This document shows, piece after piece, positions 7,010 to 11,518 of a stretch of DNA of 11,518 nucleotides. The number at the start of each line of letters is the position of its first letter. Positions within the stretch are counted from its first letter, which is position 1. Location of the stretch: NCBI GenBank assembly GCA_031254445.1, contig JAIRUL010000191.1, positions 1-11,518 of the forward strand, read 5' to 3'. The DNA comes from Chitinispirillales bacterium. GTDB taxonomy: Bacteria > Fibrobacterota > Chitinivibrionia > Chitinivibrionales > Chitinispirillaceae. Made by a program: the position numbers and the translations under genes. The notes beneath the pieces are model-generated. The model worked only from the letters and a program-made list of their open reading frames with translations. It ran no database searches and was not told the origin of the DNA.

Positions 7010-7031
7010 GTGTGGCGGCTCTGCGCCACAC
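7010..7031. repeat. Perfect 8-bp inverted repeat (hairpin)
   Basis: GTGTGGCG (7010-7017) and CGCCACAC (7024-7031) flank a 6-nt loop. It could end transcription from either side or be part of a dispersed repeat unit, but there is no U-tract after it on either strand. Confidence 0.6.
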
Positions 7032-7043
7032 GTTATGAAGCCG

Positions 7044-7128
7044 TAGGCTTCGTCTGAAAAAAGAATTTCAAAGAATTTGACTTTTATAGGCTTCGTCTGA
7101 AAAAGATTTTAAAGATTTTGACTTTAAA
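7044..7128. repeat. 43-bp tandem direct repeat, two copies
   Basis: Copy one runs 7044-7086 and copy two 7087-7128. Both begin with the identical TAGGCTTCGTCTGAAAAA, followed by diverged AT-rich sequence that itself contains short internal repeats (AAAGAATTT twice in copy one, AAAGATTTT twice in copy two) and then TTGACTTT. A TAGG at 7131 could be the start of a lost third copy. With only two abutting copies and no spacer, it is not a CRISPR array. Confidence 0.7.
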
Positions 7129-7157
7129 GATAGGGTTTTGTTAAATTTTTTTTGCCC

Positions 7158-7880
7158 CTATTCTGCGGCGTTCCCCGCGTTCCCGAGTTTCTGCTTGGCC
7201 GTTTCTATGCCTTGTTTGGCTCCGGCGTCGTCCGGGTCGATTTTCAGCACGGCTTCCCAGTCCGCGATGGCTTTCGCGTAGTCGCGCTTGTTGGCGTATG
7301 CTGCGCCGCGGTTGTAGAGGGCTTCGTGGAAGTCGGGTTTAATGGCTATGGCGGCTGTCCAGTCCGCGATGGCGTTGTCGTCGTCGCCGCTGTAGGCGTG
7401 CGCCGCGCCGCGGTTGCTTAGAGCTTCGTGGAAGCCGGGTTTGACCGCGAGCGCTGCGGTGTAGTCCGCGATGGCCTGCTCGTAATTGGAGGAGTGGCCG
7501 TGGGCGTTGCCGCGGTTGTTCAGGGCCTTGTGGTGGCCCGGGTCGATTGCGAGCGCTGCGGTGTAGTCCGCGATGGCCTTGTCGTAGTCGCGTTTGCCGT
7601 CGTGCGCGAGCCCGCGGTAGTAGTAGCCGTCGGCGAGGCCCGTGTCTAAGCCCAGCGCCTTGCCTATAGTTTGGATGGCCTCGTCGTATTTCCCCTCCTT
7701 AAGCAGCTCCTGCCCGGCGGCAAGGAAAGCGCGGGCCGAGTCGGCGCCCGGCGCAGCGGCGGCGGCGTCAGGCTCCGCGCCGCCCCCGCCCTTCTTAGAA
7801 ACCTTGCCCCCGCCCCCGCAAGCCCCCAACGCAACCGCCGCGCACAGCCCTATCAACATTGCATGCCTTTTAAATTTCAA
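7158..7880 (-). CDS. TPR-repeat lipoprotein
   Basis: A 240-residue predicted lipoprotein. The chosen start is TTG at 7880, preceded by GGGGAG with a 6-nt spacer. It gives a textbook signal: basic MKFKRH, the hydrophobic segment MLIGLCAAVALG, and the lipobox ALGAC with Cys21 as the lipidated residue. A Gly/Ala-rich linker (about 22-47) follows, then five tandem 34-residue TPR units (about residues 48-217) with the usual A-x-x-x-x-G-x-A and A-I-x-D-x-x-x-A-L-x-I-x-P pattern, for example KAIADYTAALAIDP. TPR arrays mediate protein-protein contacts, here probably in the periplasm on the outer or inner membrane; the partner is unknown. The repeats are also near-identical in DNA: a 31-nt block recurs 102 bp apart (7447 and 7549). 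The frame stays open upstream to 8051, but that extension has no signal sequence logic. Confidence 0.88.
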   Translation of the reverse strand: MKFKRHAMLIGLCAAVALGACGGGGKVSKKGGGGAEPDAAAAAPGADSARAFLAAGQELLKEGKYDEAIQTIGKALGLDTGLADGYYYRGLAHDGKRDYDKAIADYTAALAIDPGHHKALNNRGNAHGHSSNYEQAIADYTAALAVKPGFHEALSNRGAAHAYSGDDDNAIADWTAAIAIKPDFHEALYNRGAAYANKRDYAKAIADWEAVLKIDPDDAGAKQGIETAKQKLGNAGNAAE

Positions 7881-8037
7881 TATAGTCTCCCCTATAATAC
7901 ACGTGCCAAAAAAGTTCGTTACTCTTATAAAATAATATAGGCGGGGCAATGGTAGGGTTTTTTTATTGTTGATTTTGCCGTACCGGTTTTCGCGCCCTAT
8001 GGGCGCATATTTTAAAAAGCGCTTTCCCCTATCCCGC
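7881..8037. other. Intergenic region upstream of the TPR lipoprotein
   Basis: This AT-rich stretch has no gene. It contains a TATTAT (-10-like, 7894-7899 on the minus strand) that is probably too close to the start, an inverted repeat GCGCCC-TAT-GGGCGC (7992-8006) and the palindrome AAAGCGCTTT nearby. The hairpin may end transcription of the upstream minus-strand gene, but it lacks a T-run in that direction. Confidence 0.4.
7887..7892 (-). promoter_or_regulatory. Ribosome binding site that decides the TTG start of the TPR lipoprotein
   Basis: GGGGAG lies 6 nt before TTG at 7880. Starting there places the charged n-region, hydrophobic core and lipobox correctly, which a start farther upstream does not. 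Confidence 0.7.
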
Positions 8038-8367
8038 CTATTCCGCCGCATTCGACGCGCTATACACGTACAGCTCTTCTTTGGAGTGAATGTCGCTATA
8101 CAACAGGTTTACCTCCTTTGGCGAGGGGTTGCGGTAGCGCTGGATTTCTGAGAGCTCCGCCGGGGCCGCGCCGGCGGCAAGGGCTTTTGCGTATTCCGGC
8201 GTGTAGAAATCCTCCGCCGACTTATAGAGCGGCTCGCGGTTGAAGCGGATTGACAGCAGGGAGGCGATGTGATCGCTCGACAGCGCCCTATTAAGCGCCT
8301 CGTCGCGCATCCTCTCCACCTTCGCCAGCTTTTTCGGAAAAAACTCCGCCGCGTATTCTTGTTTCAT
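8038..8367 (-). CDS. Hypothetical protein, 109 residues, not recognised
   Basis: I do not recognise this protein. It starts at ATG 8367, preceded by a consensus AAGGAGG with a 6-nt spacer, which is stronger evidence for a real gene than the ORF alone. The longer frame from 8397 would place the start upstream of that RBS and is rejected. The product is soluble and charged, with no signal peptide or membrane segment. It has a predicted helical N-terminal half rich in Lys, Arg and Glu (KLAKVERMRDEALNRALSS), then YKSAEDFYTPEYAKALAAG, and a C-terminal part with PSPKEVNLLYSDIHSKEELYVYSA. A promoter-like pair and a 12-bp palindrome lie directly upstream, so it is probably transcribed alone. The TPR lipoprotein gene follows 157 bp downstream on the same strand. 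The last residues (NAAE) coincide with those of that protein. Confidence 0.72.
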   Translation of the reverse strand: MKQEYAAEFFPKKLAKVERMRDEALNRALSSDHIASLLSIRFNREPLYKSAEDFYTPEYAKALAAGAAPAELSEIQRYRNPSPKEVNLLYSDIHSKEELYVYSASNAAE

Positions 8368-8373
8368 TGACCG

Positions 8374-8380
8374 CCTCCTT
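8374..8380 (-). promoter_or_regulatory. Consensus ribosome binding site of the 109-residue gene
   Basis: AAGGAGG is 6 nt before ATG 8367 and sets the start there rather than at 8397. Confidence 0.8.
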
Positions 8381-8385
8381 ATTTG

Positions 8386-8416
8386 TTGATATATCAATTA
8401 ATCCGCCCCAAGGCAA
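8386..8416 (-). promoter_or_regulatory. Candidate promoter and palindromic operator of the 109-residue gene
   Basis: On the minus strand, TTGCCT (8411-8416) and TATATC (8388-8393) are separated by exactly 17 bp, matching a modest sigma70 promoter (4 of 6 bases at each box). The perfect 12-bp palindrome TTGATATATCAA (8386-8397) covers the -10 box and is a candidate repressor site. Confidence 0.5.
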
Positions 8417-8463
8417 CGCCGGCGCCCCAAGCAAAAATCTCCGCGCCCGTTGACCATTGCCGC

Positions 8464-9708
8464 CTACCTCTCGTAAACCGTCAGCCCGAACTCCCTAACT
8501 ATCGCCAGCAGGTGCTCAAAGATATCCGACTGCACGCCCTCGTAGGCGGCCCACCTCACGTCGTTGGTGAAAACGTAGATTTCGAGCGGGATCCCCAGCT
8601 CCGTCGGCTCTAAGAGCCTGACTAAAAGCGTCATGCCCTGGTTTATCCCCGGATGGCCGCGCAGGTAGGCCTCGCAGTAGGCCCTGAAGGTGCCGATGTT
8701 TGTCAGGCGGCGGCCGTTCGCCGTTATCGACAGGTCGCAGCCCGCGAATTTTTCCGCGTTGAACCGGTTTATCTCGGCAAGCTTCTGGTCGAAGTACGGC
8801 GACAGGAGCTTTATCTTGCGCAGGCGCTCTATCTCCCCCTCCGTTAGGAAGCGGACGGTGTCTATCTTGATGCGCAGGGCGCGCTTTATGCGCCTGCCGC
8901 CGCTCTCGCTCATCCCGCGCCAGTTTTTGAACGAGGAGGAGACAAGCTCGTAGGCTGGGACGGCCACAATCGTCTTGTCCCAGTTCTGCACCCTCACGGT
9001 GGTAAGCGTGATGTCGATGACGTCGCCGTCCGCGCCGTGCTTGGGTATCTCGATCCAGTCGCCCTTGCGGACGAGGTCCATCGTCGAGAGCTGCACGCCG
9101 GCGACGAGGCCCATGATGGGGTCTTTGAATATCAGCATGAGGATGGCGGTAAACGCGCCCAGCCCCGAGATGAAGTAGAGAGGGCTCTTCCCGGCGAGGA
9201 TGCTCACCGCCAAGATGAACGCTAATAGCGTGCCGATAACCTTGAGCGCCTGCACGAGGCCGTTTATGCTAACCTTCTTGGACTTGTCGTACATCTCAAA
9301 GACGTCGCGTATCGCGCTCAACAGCGCGTCGTACACCGCGAGCCCCACGAGGACGAAGTAGAGGTTGACGGCGCGCGAAAGCAGGTTGTACAGCTCGGCC
9401 TCCGCGTCTAATACGCCCGGCAAACAGGTAGAGATTATGGCCGCCGGAATGAGGTGCGCCGAGCGCCTGAGGAGGTGCCTATTGAAGATGATATCGTCTA
9501 TGCGCGTCTTGCTGTTGCGGCTGAGCCTCTCGATAATCGGGATAAAGAGCCGCACGGCGATTTGGTACGCGGCGATAGCGATTATGAGAACAATCGCGAG
9601 GCGCACGGCGAACGCCGGAATCGGCGTGTTGTTGACGACGACGTCGCCGCCCGACATTAAAGTAGCATATATTGAATCGAGCCCCTGCATTGTACAGCCA
9701 ATCTTCAC
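8464..9708 (-). CDS. ybdG: MscS-superfamily mechanosensitive channel, YbdG/MscM type
   Basis: A 414-residue inner-membrane channel, essentially the length of E. coli YbdG. Hydrophobic segments lie at about residues 31-56, 84-100, 113-133, 153-172 and 176-207; the last is the pore-lining TM3-like helix (FISGLGAFTAILMLIFKDPIMGLVAGVQL). The soluble domain begins RKGDWIEIPKHGADGDVIDITLTTVRVQNWDKTI, then SSSFKNWRGMSESGGRRIKR, the signature that separates the YbdG branch from MscS itself. Such channels open under membrane tension and protect against osmotic downshock, with YbdG having small conductance. The start is GTG at 9708, supported by GGGAG 5 nt upstream, and it overlaps the DUF1573 stop as GTGA, so translation is coupled. 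It is the last gene of the cheX-DUF1573-channel operon. Confidence 0.95.
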   Translation of the reverse strand: MKIGCTMQGLDSIYATLMSGGDVVVNNTPIPAFAVRLAIVLIIAIAAYQIAVRLFIPIIERLSRNSKTRIDDIIFNRHLLRRSAHLIPAAIISTCLPGVLDAEAELYNLLSRAVNLYFVLVGLAVYDALLSAIRDVFEMYDKSKKVSINGLVQALKVIGTLLAFILAVSILAGKSPLYFISGLGAFTAILMLIFKDPIMGLVAGVQLSTMDLVRKGDWIEIPKHGADGDVIDITLTTVRVQNWDKTIVAVPAYELVSSSFKNWRGMSESGGRRIKRALRIKIDTVRFLTEGEIERLRKIKLLSPYFDQKLAEINRFNAEKFAGCDLSITANGRRLTNIGTFRAYCEAYLRGHPGINQGMTLLVRLLEPTELGIPLEIYVFTNDVRWAAYEGVQSDIFEHLLAIVREFGLTVYER

Positions 9709-10412
9709 CTAATCTCCCCCCCAATAACAATCCCTTTCCTCTCCGGATGGTTAGTCGTAATCTCAAAGACCCCAATGACCGTGCCGGCGCCTTTCCCCCC
9801 GACCCCGGGCGAGTCGATGTCTAATTTGTAGACCTTGTACCCGTCCGCCCGCGCGCTGTCCGAGGGGGCGAATTTGTAGTTCACTTTGTGCGGGGCGTTT
9901 ATGGCCCACCCTGGGACGCCGCTGTTGTCCCGCGGCGTGAAAATCACATCGCTCACCTTGAGGTCTTTCTTGGGGGACGAGAGGGTGATAGTCTTCTTCC
10001 CCGCGCCCTCGAACGTGAGGTAGTTCTCCGACACCTCGACGGCGGCCATGACGTTCGCCTCGATGGTCAGGCTCAGCGTGGGGGTGTTCGCGGCGTTCGA
10101 GGTAACGGTCACCCCCCTGCTCATGAACCCGGGCCTAAACCCTTTGAGGTTGACCACCGGCTCGATGACGCCGGTTTTGCCGGGGGCGATGACCGAGTCG
10201 TACTTCACCACCGTGCAGCCGCACCCCGGGCGCACGCTCGAAATCTTGAGCGGCTCGTTGCCTGTGTTGGTGAGCTTGAAGACGGCCTTTACGGACGACC
10301 CTTCGGCGGCGTCCCCGCCGTTAAAGACGGTCTTGTCGGCCTTGAGTTCCGGCGCGGCGAAGACCGCGGCGGCCATAGCCGGCAGAAGCAGCGCGGCGAG
10401 CGTTTTGCGCAT
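9705..10412 (-). CDS. DUF1573 secreted protein
   Basis: A 235-residue exported protein with a clear signal peptide (MRKTLAALLLPAMAAAVFA, cleavage after VFA expected). The DUF1573 core follows: GSSVKAVFKLTNTGNEPLKISSVRPGCGCTV, with the hallmark C-G-C at residues 64-66, then IAPGKTGVIEPVVNLKGFRPGFMSRGVTVTSNA, an immunoglobulin/ASPM-like beta fold. Family function is unknown; it is common in Bacteroidota and related phyla. The start is ambiguous: ATG 10421 overlaps the cheX-like stop as ATGA, but its AAAGG touches the ATG, whereas ATG 10412 has AAGGA at a normal 8-nt distance and is preferred. Either start leaves the signal peptide intact. Its stop overlaps the channel's GTG. The Cys pair could form a disulfide in the periplasm. 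Confidence 0.88.
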   Translation of the reverse strand: MRKTLAALLLPAMAAAVFAAPELKADKTVFNGGDAAEGSSVKAVFKLTNTGNEPLKISSVRPGCGCTVVKYDSVIAPGKTGVIEPVVNLKGFRPGFMSRGVTVTSNAANTPTLSLTIEANVMAAVEVSENYLTFEGAGKKTITLSSPKKDLKVSDVIFTPRDNSGVPGWAINAPHKVNYKFAPSDSARADGYKVYKLDIDSPGVGGKGAGTVIGVFEITTNHPERKGIVIGGEIR

Positions 10413-10417
10413 TGGCG

Positions 10418-10891
10418 TCATCCTTTCTTCACATCGGGCGTCTTGAGGGATATCTCCATCGCGAACTCGCCGAGGGACGACAAGATAGGCACCACGATGG
10501 TCGGGATGCCGGTCATCGACGCGACCGCGTGGTTTCTCCCTATCACCACCTTGGGCAGGGAGATTGAGAGGTTGTACTTGGTCAGGTACTGCTTCGCGTT
10601 GCCCGCTACGATGTTCACGAGCTCGCCGATGCCGTCGGTCACCTCGTCGCCCATTATCGTTACCTGCATGCCGAGGAGCGCGGAGACCGCCTTGAACGCG
10701 ATGTCCTGCGGGAAGCTCAGGCAGATAGACCCCGCCGCCTCGCCGGTTAGGCCTATCACGCCGGTCACGTCGTAGCTGTGCAGCGAGCTGTCCTTGAGCG
10801 ACAGTTTGCCGGCCTTGCTCTCGATATTCAGCATCTTTTGCAGCGTTTCGATGGTCGAAACTACAAACGGGTTAACATACGACACGTCCAT
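10418..10891 (-). CDS. cheX: CheX-like CheY-P phosphatase family protein
   Basis: A 157-residue cytoplasmic protein of the CheC/CheX/FliY phosphatase family. The N-terminus VNPFVVSTIETLQKML matches the CheX lead helix, and GIGELVNIVAGNAKQYL (88-103) carries the E-x-x-N active-site pair (Glu90, Asn93) with the G-x-x-K continuation. CheX enzymes dephosphorylate CheY-P or other receiver domains. No chemotaxis or receiver gene is in this window, so its target may be a stand-alone response regulator elsewhere. It is the first gene of an operon with DUF1573 and a mechanosensitive channel. A GGGGG run 6 nt before the ATG is the ribosome site. A promoter must lie in the adjoining divergent region. 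Confidence 0.9.
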   Translation of the reverse strand: MDVSYVNPFVVSTIETLQKMLNIESKAGKLSLKDSSLHSYDVTGVIGLTGEAAGSICLSFPQDIAFKAVSALLGMQVTIMGDEVTDGIGELVNIVAGNAKQYLTKYNLSISLPKVVIGRNHAVASMTGIPTIVVPILSSLGEFAMEISLKTPDVKKG

Positions 10892-10977
10892 GTTATGCCC
10901 CCAATGGTTGGTGTGTGGACGATTGAACGACTAAAATATACATTATTGCTATTTTACCGCGCAATATTTTTTTTGTT

Positions 10978-11006
10978 TTGCAAAACCGGCTCGTTTTAGC
11001 TATATT
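10978..11006 (+). promoter_or_regulatory. Candidate promoter of the GH5 gene
   Basis: -35 TTGCAA (4 of 6) and -10 TATATT (5 of 6) are separated by exactly 17 bp. A full TATAAT also occurs at 11006-11011 but has no properly spaced -35. Confidence 0.55.
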
Positions 11007-11022
11007 ATAATATGTATTATAA
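11005..11022. promoter_or_regulatory. Perfect inverted repeat at the GH5 promoter, candidate operator
   Basis: TTATAATA (11005-11012) and TATTATAA (11015-11022) are perfect reverse complements around TG. The repeat overlaps the -10 and the probable transcription start, so binding there could repress the hydrolase gene. AT-rich sequence raises the chance that it is coincidental. Confidence 0.5.
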
Positions 11023-11059
11023 ACAATTATCAATCAAACCGATAAGGGCGCCCCGCATT

Positions 11060-11518
11060 ATGGACAAAGCCATACCAATACTGTCGGCAATCGCCGTATC
11101 CGCCTTTAGCGCTTTCGCCGGCCCCGTGGAGCAGTACGGGCGCTTATACGCCGACGGCAGCAAGATTGTCGGCGAACGCTCCGGCGGCTCGGCGGTGCAG
11201 CTAAAAGGGCCGAGCCTGCAGTGGAGCGTGGCGGGATGGGGCAGCGACAAATTTTTCCTGACGGAGACGGTGGACGCGATGGCGGGCGGCTGGATGGCGC
11301 AGGTTATAAGGGCGCCGCTCGGAATCGCCTATGTGAACCCAACCGACCCCGGCGATGAGGTTACGGACGGCTACAACGTCGATTCCCTGGGCAACTGGGA
11401 ACGGGTGGAGCGGGTCGTGGACGCCGCGATTGAGCGGGGCGTCTACGCGATCCTAGACTGGCACTCCCACTCGGCGCACAATGCCGACGAAATCGCGCTT
11501 GCCGCCGACTTCTTCACG
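11060..11518 (+). CDS. Secreted glycoside hydrolase family 5 (endoglucanase-type), N-terminal part
   Basis: The frame is open from ATG 11060 to the right edge (153 codons), so the gene is truncated by the window. Residues 1-20 (MDKAIPILSAIAVSAFSAFA) form a signal peptide ending in A-F-A. The GH5 fold begins directly after it: YGRLYADGSKIVGERSGGSAVQLKGPSLQWS (26-56), FFLTETVDAMAGGWMAQVIRAPLG with the conserved active-site Arg84, then ERVVDAAIERGVYAILDWHSHSAHN (117-141) with the conserved D-W-H, and AADFF. This strand and helix order matches GH5 cellulases, with closest resemblance by eye to Fibrobacter-type enzymes. The catalytic acid (N-E-P) and nucleophile lie past the edge, so activity cannot be confirmed. 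No binding module precedes the catalytic domain. AAGGG lies 11 nt before the ATG, a rather long spacing. Confidence 0.88.
   Translation, partial: MDKAIPILSAIAVSAFSAFAGPVEQYGRLYADGSKIVGERSGGSAVQLKGPSLQWSVAGWGSDKFFLTETVDAMAGGWMAQVIRAPLGIAYVNPTDPGDEVTDGYNVDSLGNWERVERVVDAAIERGVYAILDWHSHSAHNADEIALAADFFT

Larger units (their letters stand above)
6925..7157. other. Gene-free convergent region with hairpin and tandem repeat
   Basis: This lies between the converging yafQ and TPR genes. From left to right it has a GC-rich stretch, a perfect 8-bp hairpin, a short GAAGCC-GTA-GGCTTC inverted repeat (7037-7051) and a 43-bp AT-rich tandem repeat. No ORF with a ribosome site is seen, and neither hairpin is followed by a clean T-run, so no intrinsic terminator is called. 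Confidence 0.6.
10892..11059. promoter_or_regulatory. Divergent promoter region between cheX-like and GH5 genes
   Basis: No gene is seen here. For the minus strand (cheX-like), TATATT (10935-10940) with a weak TTGCGC 18 bp upstream (10959-10964) is a candidate; it lies in the 13-bp motif (10934-10946) that is also found before yggS. For the plus strand (GH5), TTGCAA (10978-10983) is 17 bp from TATATT (11001-11006). A perfect inverted repeat covers the end of that -10. Confidence 0.5.

Noticed and set aside
7044..7128. CRISPR-like direct repeats
   Set aside because: Only two abutting, diverged copies without spacers, and no cas genes in the window.
7992..8006. GCGCCC-TAT-GGGCGC hairpin as an intrinsic terminator of the 109-residue gene
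   Set aside because: On the minus strand it is followed by GAAAACC rather than a T-run, so it does not meet the usual pattern.
7881..8051. N-terminal extension of the TPR lipoprotein to an ATG at 8051
   Set aside because: The extension is basic, has no ribosome site, and would bury the lipoprotein signal; TTG 7880 with GGGGAG fits better.
8404..8431. Direct repeat CGCCCCAAG at 8404-8412 and 8423-8431 as a regulator site
   Set aside because: Two 9-bp copies in GC-rich DNA can arise by chance; the spacing of 19 bp supports no known site type.
9888..10775. Plus-strand ORF of 295 codons opposite DUF1573 and the cheX-like gene
   Set aside because: It is antisense to two well-supported genes and has no recognisable domain.
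11017..11250. Minus-strand ORF opposite the start of the GH5 gene
   Set aside because: It covers the promoter and signal peptide of a clear gene and has no ribosome site or family match.

Overview
The window comes from a Gram-negative bacterium with moderately high GC. The evidence is a lipid A-type acyltransferase, a lipoprotein with a lipobox, a YbdG-type mechanosensitive channel and a CheX phosphatase. A DivIVA-like protein, a eukaryotic-type isoleucyl-tRNA synthetase and a secreted GH5 cellulase whose N-terminus resembles those of Fibrobacter-type endoglucanases make a Fibrobacterota-like or similar fibre-degrading gut lineage plausible. That assignment is inference: there is no rRNA or other decisive marker here.

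Positions 1-6172 (minus strand) hold a tightly packed housekeeping operon. In transcription order it reads yggS (PLP homeostasis), divIVA-like, yggU/DUF167, purine nucleoside phosphorylase, ileS, and the N-terminal third of an LpxL/HtrB-type acyltransferase that runs off the left edge. Gaps are 0-27 bp and pnp/ileS overlap by ATGA. The order combines the Gram-positive ylmE...divIVA-ileS neighbourhood with the E. coli yggS-yggU neighbourhood.

Positions 6173-7157 hold a plus-strand toxin-antitoxin module, a RelB/DinJ antitoxin followed by a YafQ toxin. It has a clear promoter, a perfect inverted-repeat operator over the -10, a strong RBS and a TTG-initiated toxin with all known YafQ catalytic residues. 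Downstream is a gene-free stretch with a hairpin and a 43-bp AT-rich tandem repeat.

Positions 7158-8400 (minus) carry a TPR lipoprotein that starts at TTG and an unrecognised 109-residue protein. The latter has a consensus RBS and a palindrome across its probable promoter.

Positions 8464-10891 (minus) form a second compact operon, cheX-like then DUF1573 then a YbdG/MscM channel. DUF1573 and the channel overlap by GTGA. A divergent AT-rich promoter region (10892-11059) separates it from a plus-strand secreted GH5 glycoside hydrolase that is cut by the right edge.

No rRNA, tRNA, CRISPR array, insertion sequence or convincing intrinsic terminator was seen. No wholly new system is evident. The best leads are the cheX-DUF1573-mscM operon, the orphan 109-residue gene, a shared 13-bp promoter-region motif, and active-site or insertion variants in the purine nucleoside phosphorylase and isoleucyl-tRNA synthetase.
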